64,000 nt of DNA. Origin: Streptomyces monashensis (GTDB lineage: Bacteria > Actinomycetota > Actinomycetes > Streptomycetales > Streptomycetaceae). The position numbers were made by a program, and so were the translations under genes. The stretch lies in contig NZ_MLYO01000055.1 of the NCBI RefSeq assembly GCF_001866665.1, positions 62,001-126,000 of the forward strand, read 5' to 3'. Of the stretch, positions 25,041 through 34,443 are shown one piece after another. The number at the start of each line of letters is the position of its first letter. The stretch's first letter is position 1. The notes below the pieces were generated by a model. It was not told the DNA's origin and ran no database searches. It saw nothing but the letters and a program-made list of their open reading frames with translations.

Positions 25041-25608
25041 ACGTGGGTGCCGCACCCGGCGCGCTGACCTGCGGGGTGGTGAACTGGCCCGGCACCGGCC
25101 AGGCATGGCACCAGTCTGCCGTGTCCCAGCCGAGGAAGTCTCCGAACACCGGCGAGATCCGCTCGAAGCGCGCCGGCCTGCTCTTCGTCTCGGCGAGCGT
25201 CGGGCGCTCCTTCTCGTCCAGGCACGATATGACCCGCTGGGACTGGGTCGTGGTGCCGTAGTGCCCCGACGAGTCCCGCTCGTTGGAGCTGTCCGCGAGC
25301 GCCGGCAGCGGTGAACCGTCGCCCTGCTGCGCCGCGTCGAGTGCGCTGGTCAGCCGTGGCCAGTCGGGCTCGCTGTACAGCGGCACGATGATGCCGGTGG
25401 TCGCCGGCGTCTGGGTCGGCTTCCGCCCGGAGGACGTCGGCAGCGGCTTCGCGTCGATCCGCTTCAGCAGGGCGGCGATCCTCCGGGAACCCCGCGCGGG
25501 ATCCTGGCCGGTGGACTTCAGGTAGTCGTCCAGCGCCCGCTGGAATCCGCGGGCCTGGTTCTCGGCGTGACCCACCGTGTCCGTGGTCGGGTTCACCACC
25601 GCGTCGAG
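25041..25608 (-). pseudogene. Decayed TAP-like secreted hydrolase (internal fragment)
   Basis: The minus-strand frame from AVVNPTTDTVGHAENQARGF to QVSAPGAAPT aligns by eye with residues about 250-443 of the intact hydrolase next door (VVDPTQNPEQSALGQTAGF to DVSAPGSAPI). The N-terminal half with the nucleophile Ser and the C-terminus with Asp/His are missing, there is no start codon with a ribosome site, and the frame runs on into the FMN reductase gene. It is best read as the remnant of a tandem paralogue. Divergence from the intact copy is substantial, so the duplication or acquisition is old. Confidence 0.75.
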
Positions 25609-25617
25609 GTTTTGGCC

Positions 25618-25626
25618 TGTGGATAA
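25618..25626 (-). promoter_or_regulatory. DnaA box (TTATCCACA, minus strand)
   Basis: TGTGGATAA on the plus strand, an exact match to the 9-mer recognised by DnaA in most bacteria. It lies between the decayed and intact hydrolase genes. Confidence 0.45.
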
Positions 25627-25662
25627 CCCTTTGACCTGCAACTATTGGTGGCTGAGGGTGCT

Positions 25663-27207
25663 TCAGGAGCAGACCGCTCCGGCCTTCGGCACCGTCCCGT
25701 TCAGCAGGTAGTCGTTCACCTTGCTCTGCACACACTTGTCCTTGCTGTCGTACGCACCGTGCCCCTGGCCCTTGTACGTCAGCTCGACGGCGACGCCACT
25801 GCCGAGCGCCTCGGCCATCCTCCTCGCGCCCGAGTACGGGGTGGCCGGGTCACCGGTGTTGCCGACGACGAGGATGGGCGCGGACCCGGGTGCGCTGACG
25901 TCGGGATGGTCGGCGGCGCCGGGCACGGCCCAGTTGGTGCAGCTGATCAGGCCCCAGGCCAGGTAGTCCCCGAACAGCGGGGAGGCGGCGCGGAATTCGG
26001 GCAGCCTCTGCTGGACGAAGTCCGCGGTGTACCGCGGCTTCTCGTCGGCGCAGTTGATCGCGGTGTTGGCCGCGGTGATGTTGCTGTACTCGCCGTTCTC
26101 GCTGCGGCCGTTCATCGAGTCGGACAGCAGCATGAGGATCCTGCCGTCACCGTCGTAGGCCGCCTCCAGCCCCTCGGTCAGGTACTCCCAGAAGTCCTTG
26201 GAGTACAGGGACTGCGCGATGCCGTTCGTCGCGGCGGTCTGCGTGAGCCGGCGCGGCGGGTCGCCGGAGATCGGCTTCTTCTCCAGGTCGTTGAGGAGTT
26301 TCGCGATGCGGTTCTTCACGTCTTCGGGGGTGTCGCCGATCGGGCACTCCGTGGTCTTCGACGTACAGTCCTCGGCGAAGTTGTCGAGGGCGAGCTGGAA
26401 GCCCGCGGTCTGGCCGAGGGCGCTCTGTTCGGGGTTCTGCGTGGGGTCGACGACGCCGTCGAAGACGGCCCGGCCGACGTTCTTGGGGAACAAGTGGGCG
26501 TACACGCCGCCGAGTTCGGTGCCGTAGGAGATGCCGAAGTAGTGCAGCTTGTCGTCGCCGAGGACCTGGCGCAGCAGATCCATGTCGCGGGCCGCGTCCG
26601 TGGTCGCCACGTGCGGCAGGATCTTCCTGGAGTTCTGCTCGCAGGCCGCGTTGAACTGCTTGGTGCGGTTGACCAACTGGGCGCGCTCGGCGCTGTTGTC
26701 GGGCGTCGCGTCCTGCTGGAAGTACACGTCCAGCTGGGCGTCGCTCTTGCACTTCACCGGCGCGCTGCGGCCGACCCCGCGTGGGTCGAAGCTCACCAGG
26801 TCGTAGCGGGTGCGCAGGACGTCGTAGTCGGAGCCGAACGCGGGCAGCGTGCTGACCCCGCTGCCACCGGGGCCGCCGAAGTTGAACACGAGCGAGCCGA
26901 TCCGTTTGTTCTCCGGGCCGCTCGCCCTGGCGCGGATCAGGGCGATGCTGATCGTGTCGCCCTTCGGCCTGCCCCAGTCCAGGGGCGCCCGCATGGTGGC
27001 GCACTGCCATGCGGCGCCGTTCGGCAGCGGGGACGGGGCGCTGCCGCCGCCCTCGGCCTCGGACGGAGCCGGGCAGTCCTTCCAGTCCAGCTTCTGCGCC
27101 GTGAGATCCCCGTCCTCGGCGCCGTCGCCGCATCCTGCCAGCAATGCGGCCAGCAACACGGCGGTGGTGGTCAGGGCGGCGCAGCGCAGCCGGGAGGGGT
27201 TCGCCAT
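25663..27207 (-). CDS. Tripeptidyl aminopeptidase-like lipoprotein hydrolase
   Basis: A 514-residue alpha/beta hydrolase of the Streptomyces Tap/SlpD/SlpE group (S33-type exopeptidases). Lipoprotein signal with lipobox LAGC and Cys26, so it is anchored outside the membrane. FGGPGGSG (110-117) forms the oxyanion hole, Ser227 sits in GISYGTE, Asp453 in NTGDPATP and His483 in GQGHGAY. Such enzymes remove tripeptides or dipeptides from N-termini of extracellular peptides. This could supply substrates for the peptide ABC transporter at 12-17 kb, though the genes are not linked. A decayed paralogue lies immediately downstream. Confidence 0.88.
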   Translation of the reverse strand: MANPSRLRCAALTTTAVLLAALLAGCGDGAEDGDLTAQKLDWKDCPAPSEAEGGGSAPSPLPNGAAWQCATMRAPLDWGRPKGDTISIALIRARASGPENKRIGSLVFNFGGPGGSGVSTLPAFGSDYDVLRTRYDLVSFDPRGVGRSAPVKCKSDAQLDVYFQQDATPDNSAERAQLVNRTKQFNAACEQNSRKILPHVATTDAARDMDLLRQVLGDDKLHYFGISYGTELGGVYAHLFPKNVGRAVFDGVVDPTQNPEQSALGQTAGFQLALDNFAEDCTSKTTECPIGDTPEDVKNRIAKLLNDLEKKPISGDPPRRLTQTAATNGIAQSLYSKDFWEYLTEGLEAAYDGDGRILMLLSDSMNGRSENGEYSNITAANTAINCADEKPRYTADFVQQRLPEFRAASPLFGDYLAWGLISCTNWAVPGAADHPDVSAPGSAPILVVGNTGDPATPYSGARRMAEALGSGVAVELTYKGQGHGAYDSKDKCVQSKVNDYLLNGTVPKAGAVCS

Positions 27208-27279
27208 GTACCCATCCTGGGGGCGGGTACGCCCACGCGCGCGGGACGCGGGCCGTACGAGGTACCCGCACCCCGCGCC

Positions 27280-30141
27280 CTACAAGGCGCCCTTGCGGCT
27301 CAGGTGGTTGAACGCCAGCCAGCCCGGCAGCACCGGCAACCACAGCGTCAGCAGCCGGTACAGCAGGACCGCCGGGGCGGCGACCTCCTTGGGCAGTCCG
27401 ACGGCGATCAGACCGACCGTGAGAGTCGCCTCCACCGCGCCGACGCCGCCCGGGGTGGGCGCCGCGGAGCCGAGCGCGTTGCCGGCGAGGAAGACCACGG
27501 CGACGCTGGCGATGCTGAGCGAGGCCGTACTGCCGCCGAACGCCCGGATGGAGGCGTCCAGGCACATCACGAAGCAGAACGTCAGCAACAGGATGCCGCC
27601 GATGCCGGTGACCAGTTTCTGCGGCCGCTGCAGCACGTCGAGCATGCGGGGTACGACGCCCGCGAACAGCGACCTCACGCGCGTGACGACGAATTTCCGC
27701 AGGAACGGCACCGACGTCACCACCAGTACCAGCACGGCCACCGTCAGCAGCCCCGCGATGACCGTCCGGGACGGCGACAGGGACGGCGTCTTCTCGGTGC
27801 CGGTGAGATAGCCGAAGGACAGCAGCATCAGGATGTGGGCGCCGAGCCCGGCCAGCTGCGAGGCGCCCACGCTCGCCACCGCGAGCCCCGGCCGGATCCC
27901 CGCGCGCTGGAGGTACCGCGTGTTGAGGGCCACACCGCCGACCGCCGCCGGTGCCACGATCTTCACGAAGGAGCCGGCCACCTGGGCCGCCACGGCCCGC
28001 AGGAACGGCACCCGCTCCGGGACGAACCCGAGCAGCTGCATCGCCGCCGCCACATAGCTCAGCGCCGCGAACAGCACGGCCGCCGCGACCCAGCCCCACT
28101 GGGCGCCCGCGACGAGCGGGCCGAACTCGATGTGCGTGAGCTGTGTCAGCAGGAAGTACGCGCCGATGGCGCCCGCGATGAAACTGATCAGGGTGCGTGG
28201 CCGCACCCGCTCCAGCCGGGCCGGCTCCACCGGTGCCTGCGGCCGGATCCGCAGCACCTCGTGACGGATCTGCGTGAGCAGATCGTCTTCACGCGCTTCT
28301 TCGAGTGCCTCGTCGATGGCCCGTTTCTCGGCCCGTTCCTGCGCGCGTACGGCCTTCTTGTCGGCCTTTTCGAGGGCCTTGGTGCCGTCTTCCCCGGCTT
28401 CCTCCAGCCGGGCCTGCTTGGTCTGCCGGGACGACTCCAGCACCGCATCGCGCTCGCGCTGGGCGCGCTCCCGGGCCAGTTTGCGCAGCGTCGCGCGCGT
28501 GGAGCGCGTCAGGGCGATCGGCTGGAGCAGGGGCAGACAGTCGGCGACCGCGTCCGGGCCGAGCACCCCGACCGCCGAGGCCACCGCTCGCTCGGCGCCC
28601 ACCCGCAGACCGAGGGTGGTGACCAGCTGGGCCACGTCCATGCGCAGGAGCAGTTCGCCGGCCGCGATCTCGCCACCGCGCAGTTCGGTGAGGATCACCG
28701 TGCCGGAACGATCCACCAGAATCGCGTCACCTGCGAGCCTGCGGTGCGCGATGCGCCGGGACTGCAGTGCCCGCACCTGGTGCCAGGTGTGGCGCAGCAG
28801 TTCGTCGGTGATCTCCGCGTCGGCCAGCGAGTCCAGTGTGCGCCCGCCGGTGTGCTCGTAGACGAGCATGACGGCGTCGGGGCCGAGTTCGGAGGTGGCG
28901 ATCAGTTTGGGCGCGTTGGCACCGGCCGCGATCGCCGCGTACGCCAGCAGGGCCTCCTGCTCCAGCGCCTGCCGCAGTGACTGGAGGCTGGAACGGGTGG
29001 CGAACCCGCGCAGGGTCAGATTGCGCCACACCCGGTAGAAGAAGCCCTGGGCCTGCTGTTCCCGGTCGACGACCGTGACGTCCAGCGGCGGGCCGTCCTC
29101 CAGGGTGACGAAGTAGCGCCGGCCGCGGTCGCCGTTCTCGCTCTCCACGGCCTCCTCACGGGCCGCGGCGACAGGATGGAAGCCGACGTGCCTCAGGCCC
29201 GCCATCAGGGTCTGGCCGGTGGGGCGGACGTTGGGGGAGCCGACCGCGTACAGCGTGCCGTAGGCGACGGTCCAGCCGATCAGCACCGTCAGGATGATCG
29301 AGAACGGTGTCGTGTAGCCGGTGACCAGCATCGAGAACGCGTCGAGCAGCAGGACGATCCACAGCACCGAGCGCCATCGGGGTCTGCGGGACATGCCGAC
29401 GGCCGTCATGTAGGCGATGACGGGTGCCAGATAGCCGTGCACGGGGTCGGTCAGGGCGTGCAGATCGCCCGGGGAGGGCTGGGTGAGCGCTTCCTGGATC
29501 GAGGCCGGGGCGGCTCTCGCGACCCACAGGTCGGTCGCGAGGGTCACTCCATGGGCGAGGACGGCGGCGAGGACGCCGTCGGCGATGCGCAGCCCGTCGC
29601 GTTTGATCAGCCGCTCGATCGCGAAGGCGACCGGCACCAGCAGGATCGCGATGCTGGACGCCAGCCCCGCGAACCTGATCAGCAGGTCGGGGGCCTGCCC
29701 GGTGCCCTTGTTGATGTCCTGTTCGAGGCCCGAGGTGGTGCCGTGTGCGAACGCGGCGATCGCGAGCAGTACCGCGACGGCCAGCACGCCGACCAGGAGC
29801 CGCATGAGGTCGGACGGGCGGTGCACGCGCGCGGGGAGCAGCGGTTCGTCACCCTCCACCTCGCCGGCGTGCGGTTCGTCGTCGGCGCCCGGACCGTGGT
29901 CGGGGGGCGTGTTCTCCAGGACGTGCGCCCCCTCGGTGTGGTGATGGTTGTCTCCGTGCGCGTGCGCGCCGTCGCCCTTCCGGGCCCCGTTGTCGCTCCC
30001 ACGCGCACGCGTGGCGTCGTCCGTGCCTGAACCGGTGTCCTGGTGTGTGCCGTCGCTCCTGCCCGCGCCGGCGGCGCCTGGGCGCGCGGCGGCGTCAGGG
30101 GTGCCCGCTCCGCCTTCGGGGTGCACGCCCTGCTGTTTCAT
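27280..30141 (-). CDS. LPG-synthase TM domain protein fused to pseudokinase
   Basis: About 953 residues. Order: acidic disordered N-terminus with His/Asp runs (1-110); an early membrane block (RLLVGVLAVAVLLAIAAFAH and following spans, to about 300); a protein-kinase-like domain (about 330-560) with HRRLAGDAILVD where active kinases have HGDLxxxNILVD; a charged coiled coil (RKLARERAQRERD...EEAREDD); and a C-terminal UPF0104/lysylphosphatidylglycerol-synthase-type membrane domain. Catalytic Asp and Asn of the kinase loop are replaced by Arg and Ala, and no DFG is seen, so it should be a pseudokinase. Start at ATG MKQQGVHP; a GTG 24 bases upstream is possible. Likely a lipid or polyprenyl flippase; substrate unknown. 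Confidence 0.75.
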   Translation of the reverse strand: MKQQGVHPEGGAGTPDAAARPGAAGAGRSDGTHQDTGSGTDDATRARGSDNGARKGDGAHAHGDNHHHTEGAHVLENTPPDHGPGADDEPHAGEVEGDEPLLPARVHRPSDLMRLLVGVLAVAVLLAIAAFAHGTTSGLEQDINKGTGQAPDLLIRFAGLASSIAILLVPVAFAIERLIKRDGLRIADGVLAAVLAHGVTLATDLWVARAAPASIQEALTQPSPGDLHALTDPVHGYLAPVIAYMTAVGMSRRPRWRSVLWIVLLLDAFSMLVTGYTTPFSIILTVLIGWTVAYGTLYAVGSPNVRPTGQTLMAGLRHVGFHPVAAAREEAVESENGDRGRRYFVTLEDGPPLDVTVVDREQQAQGFFYRVWRNLTLRGFATRSSLQSLRQALEQEALLAYAAIAAGANAPKLIATSELGPDAVMLVYEHTGGRTLDSLADAEITDELLRHTWHQVRALQSRRIAHRRLAGDAILVDRSGTVILTELRGGEIAAGELLLRMDVAQLVTTLGLRVGAERAVASAVGVLGPDAVADCLPLLQPIALTRSTRATLRKLARERAQRERDAVLESSRQTKQARLEEAGEDGTKALEKADKKAVRAQERAEKRAIDEALEEAREDDLLTQIRHEVLRIRPQAPVEPARLERVRPRTLISFIAGAIGAYFLLTQLTHIEFGPLVAGAQWGWVAAAVLFAALSYVAAAMQLLGFVPERVPFLRAVAAQVAGSFVKIVAPAAVGGVALNTRYLQRAGIRPGLAVASVGASQLAGLGAHILMLLSFGYLTGTEKTPSLSPSRTVIAGLLTVAVLVLVVTSVPFLRKFVVTRVRSLFAGVVPRMLDVLQRPQKLVTGIGGILLLTFCFVMCLDASIRAFGGSTASLSIASVAVVFLAGNALGSAAPTPGGVGAVEATLTVGLIAVGLPKEVAAPAVLLYRLLTLWLPVLPGWLAFNHLSRKGAL

Positions 30142-30326
30142 GGTCTCTTCTTGGTCTCGTATCACCGGTCACCGCCCGCACGATGGTGGCATGCCCCACC
30201 GACCCTCGGGGGCATCAGGGTGCGGATGCGCGGGCGCACAGTCTGCCCGAAGCGCCGTCCGGGGGCGAGAGGGCCGTTCCCGCGGTCCGCGCCGCGCTGT
30301 CGGTGGAGTGCGGCAGGATGGGGCGA

Positions 30327-30713
30327 ATGAGCGAGCAGAGCCCTGCCGAGGACACCCACGAGGGGTACGCGGACGCACTGCCGGAGTACGCCGAGCGGGT
30401 CCTCGAGGTCGCCGAGCGGATCCCGCCGGGCCGCGTGATGACGTACGGCGATGTCGCCGAGTGGCTCGAGGAGGGGGGACCGCGCCAGGTCGGCCGGGTG
30501 ATGTCCCTCTACGGAGGAGCGGTGCCGTGGTGGCGGGTCGTCCGTGCCGACGGCGTGCTGCTGCCGGGACACGAGCTGCGCGCCCTCGGTCACTACCGCG
30601 CGGAGGGCACGCCGCTGAGAGAGGCGGGCAGAAGCACCGAGGGGCATCTGCCGCGGCTCGACATGCGGCGGGCCCGGTGGGACGGCGGGGCGGGCGCAGA
30701 GGGTCACACCTGA
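30327..30713 (+). CDS. Alkyltransferase-like protein (ATL, MGMT family)
   Basis: A 128-residue DNA-binding protein of the O6-alkylguanine-DNA alkyltransferase family. The helix-turn-helix part is RIPPGRVMTYGDVAEWL (31-47). The alkyl-acceptor PCHRV motif reads PWWRVV (67-72), so the reactive Cys is Trp, as in ATL proteins that flag alkylated guanine for nucleotide excision repair. ATG start follows AGGA at suitable distance. Corresponds to mycobacterial Rv3204 and lies just before adnA, consistent with a DNA repair neighbourhood. Confidence 0.88.
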   Translation: MSEQSPAEDTHEGYADALPEYAERVLEVAERIPPGRVMTYGDVAEWLEEGGPRQVGRVMSLYGGAVPWWRVVRADGVLLPGHELRALGHYRAEGTPLREAGRSTEGHLPRLDMRRARWDGGAGAEGHT

Positions 30714-30970
30714 CAGCTTCCGCCATCGGATGCCCCTGGGGAGAGCCTGTGGCCCGTACGGGGGACAGAGGGGACGTCCGTGGCATGACGTACGTTCGTG
30801 AGGGGTGGGACGCGCGTGGCGCGAGCGCCGCGAGGGATGAAGCGGAAGCCCTGCTTCCGTCCGGAGCGGCGGCGTAGCGTCGGCTGCACCCGTCGCCCTC
30901 ACCCCGTGGTCGCCGCCTCGCGCGCGTGACCGCCCGCCCATCAGCACGACCACCAGGACCGGCCAACCAC

Positions 30971-33900
30971 GTGAGCTCCTCTTCCTCCACCGGACGCCTG
31001 CCGCACCCCCGGGTGCGGCAGGGGAGCCGTGGCGCTTACCGGCTGGTCCGGACCCCTCCCGCCGCAGTGGACCCCCCTCGTCTGGACGCGGCACAGCGCG
31101 CCGTGGTTGACCACCGCTCCGGACCGCTGCTCGTCCTCGCCGGCCCGGGCACCGGCAAGACCACCACCCTGGTCGAGTCCGTCGCCGCGCGGATCGCCCG
31201 CGGCGCGGACCCCGAGCGCATCCTGGTGCTGACGTTCAGCCGCAAGGCCGCCGTCGAGCTGCGCGACCGCATGGCCCTGCGCATGGGCGCCGCCCGCGCG
31301 CCCCGGGCCACCACGTTCCACTCGTACTGCTACGCCCTGGTGCGCGGCCACCAGGACGGCGAGCTGTTCGCCGAGCCGCTGCGCCTGCTCTCCGGCCCCG
31401 AGCAGGACGTCGCCGTGCGGGAGTTGCTCGCCGGACAGCCCGACCTGGAGCGGCTCGGGCTCACGCACGTGCGCTGGCCCGACGAACTGCGCGCCTGCCT
31501 GACCACGCGCGGCTTCGCCGACGAGGTCCGCGCCGTCCTCGCCCGCAGCCGTGAGCTGGGCCTCGGCCCCGACGCCCTGGACGCCTTCGCCCGGCGTATC
31601 GGCCGTCCCGACTGGGGCGCGGCGGCGGCGTTCCTCGCCGAGTACCTGGACGTGCTCGACCTGCAGGGCGTGATCGACTACGCGGAACTGGTCCACCGCG
31701 CGGTCCTGCTCGCCGGGCGCCCCGAGAACGCCGCACGGCTCGCCGCCCGGTACGACGCCGTCTACGTCGACGAGTACCAGGACACCGACCCCGCCCAGGT
31801 ACGGCTTCTGCACGCCCTGGCCGGCGGCGGCCGCACCCTGGTCGCCTTCGGCGACCCCGACCAGTCGATCTACGCCTTCCGGGGTGCCGACGTGAACGGC
31901 ATCCTCGACTTCCCGGCGGCCTTCGCGCGCGTGGACGGCCGCGCCGCACCCGTCGAGGTGCTGCGCACCTCCCGCCGCTTCGGCGCCGCCCTGCTGGCCG
32001 CCACCCGTCTGATCACCCAGCGCATGCCGCTGACCCGGCTGGCCGCCGACACGGTGCGCGCCCACCGCGAGCCGGCCGCCGCACGGGACGGCGGCCGCGT
32101 CGAGGTCTACACGTACCCGACGTCCGGTGCGGAAATGGACAACATCGCGGACGTCCTGCGCCGCGCCCACCTGGAGGACGGCGTCCGCTGGAGCGACATG
32201 GCCGTCCTCGTCCGGGCCGGATCCCGCCTCCCGGCGCTCCGCCGGGCCCTGAGCGCGGCCGGCGTACCACTGGACATCGACGGCGACGATCTGCCCCTGC
32301 GGCACGAGCCGGCGGTGGCACCCCTGCTGACGGCCCTGCGCGCGGTGGCCACGGCGGAGGCCGGACGCCGCGAGGCCACCGAGGAAACGGCCGCGCACGT
32401 TGCCACCGAAGGCACCGAAGGCGTGGAGGGCACCGCAGTCACCATCCCGGACACCTCCTGGCTCGACACCGAAACCGCGCTCACCCTGCTCGCCTCCCCC
32501 CTCGCCAGCATGGACGCGGCCGATCTGCGCCGGCTCGGGCGCGCGCTGCGCGAGGAGGAGCGCGCGGCCGGCAACGCGCTCCCGCCGCCGTCCGACGAGC
32601 TTCTCGCGCGGGCGCTCGCCGAGCCCGAGCGCCTGGCCGTGCACGACCCGGCGTACGCGCGCGGGGCGCAACGCCTCGGCGCGCTGCTGCGCAAGGCCCG
32701 TGAACGCCTCGCGGGCGGTGGTACGGCCGAGGAGGCGCTGTGGGACCTGTGGGCGGGCACGCCCTGGCCCGCCCGCCTGGAACGGGCCGCGCGGCGCGGC
32801 GGAGCCGTCGGCCGCAACGCCGACCGCGACCTGGACGCCGTGTGCGCGCTGTTCGCCACCGCCGCGCGCGCGGAGGAACGCACCGGCGGACGGGGTGCGC
32901 TGAACTTCCTGGCGGAGATCGAGGCCGAGGACATAGCCGCCGACACGCTCGCGCGTCGCGCCGTGCGCCCCGACGCCGTCCGTCTGATGACCGCTCACCG
33001 CGCCAAGGGCCTGGAGTGGCGCCTCGTCGTCGTCGCCGGTGTCCAGGAGGGCCTGTGGCCCGACCTGCGCCGCCGCGGCTCCCTCCTGGAGGCCGACCGC
33101 ATCGGCCGCGACGGACTCGCCGAACCGCTGACGCCGGGCGCCCTGCTCGCCGAGGAGCGCCGGCTGTTCTACGTCGCCGCCACGCGTGCGCGTGAACGCC
33201 TGGTCGTGACCGCCGTGAAGGCACCGGCCGACGACGGTGACCAACCGTCCCGGTTCCTGACCGAACTCGGCGTCGAATCCCGGGACGTCACCGGCCGGCC
33301 GCGCCGCCCGCTGTCCGTCGCCGCGCTCGTCGCCGAACTGCGCGCCACGACCGTCGACCCGCGCGCGTCCGCCCCGCTGCGGGAGGCCGCCGCCCGCCGC
33401 CTGGCCCGGCTCGCCGCCCTCGCCGACGAGGACGGCCGCCCCCTGGTGCCCTCCGCGCACCCCTACCGCTGGTGGGGCATGTACGACCCGACGGAGAGCA
33501 AGGTGCCGCTGCGCCACCGCGACCAGCCGGTCGTGCTCTCCGGCAGCGCTCTCGACCAGCTCGCCAACACCTGCGCGCTCCAGTGGTTCCTGGGGCGCGA
33601 GGTGAAGGCCGACGCCCCCGCCACCACCGCCCAGGGCTTCGGGAACGTCGTCCACGTCCTCGCCGACGAGGTCGCCTCCGGCCGTACGCCGGCCGACCTC
33701 GACGTCCTCATGGAGCGCCTGGACTCGGTGTGGAACGCGCTCGCCTTCGACGCGCCGTGGAAGTCGCGGCAGGAGAAGGACAACGCGCGCGTGGCGCTCG
33801 AACGCTTCCTGAACTGGCACGTCCTGGACCGCACCGGCCGCACCCCGGTGGCGAGCGAGCAGGACTTCGACGTCACCCTCGCGGCGGGCGACTACGAGGT

Positions 33901-34330
33901 CCGCATCCGCGGCCAGATGGACCGCGTGGAGGCGGACGGCGAGGGACGCGCGTACGTGGTGGACTTCAAGACCGGCAAACAGGCGCCCAGCGCCGCCGAG
34001 GTGGCCCGTCACCCCCAGCTCGCCGTGTACCAGCTCGCCGTGCGCGAAGGCGCCGTCGACGAGGCCTTCGACGGCGTACGTCCCGAACCGGGCGGCGCCG
34101 AACTGGTGCACCTGCGACAGGGCGCCGCCCGGCGCGACGGCGGCGACAGCCTGCCGAGGACACAGAGCCAGGAGCCGCTGTCGGGGGAGTGGGTCGGCGA
34201 GCTGCTGGCCACCGCCGCCGGAAAGGTCCTCGACGAGCGGTTCGCGCCGAGCACCGGCCAGCACTGCACGCACTGCGCGTTCCGCGCCTCGTGCAGCGCC
34301 CGGCCCGAGGGGCGGCACGTGGTCGAGTGA
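30971..34330 (+). CDS. adnA: AdnA-like UvrD-family helicase-nuclease with Fe-S cluster
   Basis: About 1119 residues. N-terminal superfamily 1A helicase: Walker A GPGTGKTT (about 59-66), Walker B VYVDEYQDTD, motif III region GDPDQSIYAFRG, and late motifs LMTAHRAKGLEW and VAATRARERL. C-terminal RecB/AddB-type nuclease with GQMDRVE and VVDFKTGK. Four cysteines in the AddB pattern, one in NTCALQWF and C-x2-C-x5-C in HCTHCAFRASC, should hold a 4Fe-4S cluster. It pairs with the next gene to resect DNA double-strand ends. A GTG start giving MSSSSSTGRLP is favoured over one 45 bases upstream, since weak AGGA precedes it; uncertain. Confidence 0.9.
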   Translation: MSSSSSTGRLPHPRVRQGSRGAYRLVRTPPAAVDPPRLDAAQRAVVDHRSGPLLVLAGPGTGKTTTLVESVAARIARGADPERILVLTFSRKAAVELRDRMALRMGAARAPRATTFHSYCYALVRGHQDGELFAEPLRLLSGPEQDVAVRELLAGQPDLERLGLTHVRWPDELRACLTTRGFADEVRAVLARSRELGLGPDALDAFARRIGRPDWGAAAAFLAEYLDVLDLQGVIDYAELVHRAVLLAGRPENAARLAARYDAVYVDEYQDTDPAQVRLLHALAGGGRTLVAFGDPDQSIYAFRGADVNGILDFPAAFARVDGRAAPVEVLRTSRRFGAALLAATRLITQRMPLTRLAADTVRAHREPAAARDGGRVEVYTYPTSGAEMDNIADVLRRAHLEDGVRWSDMAVLVRAGSRLPALRRALSAAGVPLDIDGDDLPLRHEPAVAPLLTALRAVATAEAGRREATEETAAHVATEGTEGVEGTAVTIPDTSWLDTETALTLLASPLASMDAADLRRLGRALREEERAAGNALPPPSDELLARALAEPERLAVHDPAYARGAQRLGALLRKARERLAGGGTAEEALWDLWAGTPWPARLERAARRGGAVGRNADRDLDAVCALFATAARAEERTGGRGALNFLAEIEAEDIAADTLARRAVRPDAVRLMTAHRAKGLEWRLVVVAGVQEGLWPDLRRRGSLLEADRIGRDGLAEPLTPGALLAEERRLFYVAATRARERLVVTAVKAPADDGDQPSRFLTELGVESRDVTGRPRRPLSVAALVAELRATTVDPRASAPLREAAARRLARLAALADEDGRPLVPSAHPYRWWGMYDPTESKVPLRHRDQPVVLSGSALDQLANTCALQWFLGREVKADAPATTAQGFGNVVHVLADEVASGRTPADLDVLMERLDSVWNALAFDAPWKSRQEKDNARVALERFLNWHVLDRTGRTPVASEQDFDVTLAAGDYEVRIRGQMDRVEADGEGRAYVVDFKTGKQAPSAAEVARHPQLAVYQLAVREGAVDEAFDGVRPEPGGAELVHLRQGAARRDGGDSLPRTQSQEPLSGEWVGELLATAAGKVLDERFAPSTGQHCTHCAFRASCSARPEGRHVVE

Positions 34331-34443
34331 GCCGTGGCGAGGGCGAGTGACGGACGGCACCACACGCGCTGACCTGCGCCGCTCTCACCCCGTACGGCTG
34401 CTCCGCGCCCGACTGTCAGTGCCCGCCGCTAGCCTTTTGCGAC

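Noticed and set aside
22033..25641. 1200-codon minus-strand frame
   Set aside because: Most of it is antisense to moeZ, the FMN reductase and the spherulin-like gene; only the first part (the decayed hydrolase) has homology, reported as a pseudogene.
30785..30877. 30-codon frame (MTYVREGWDARG...) between ATL and adnA
   Set aside because: GAGGGGAC precedes it, but codon use is not G/C-biased at third positions (GTT, CGT, GAT, GAA, CTT) and no family or conserved context is apparent.
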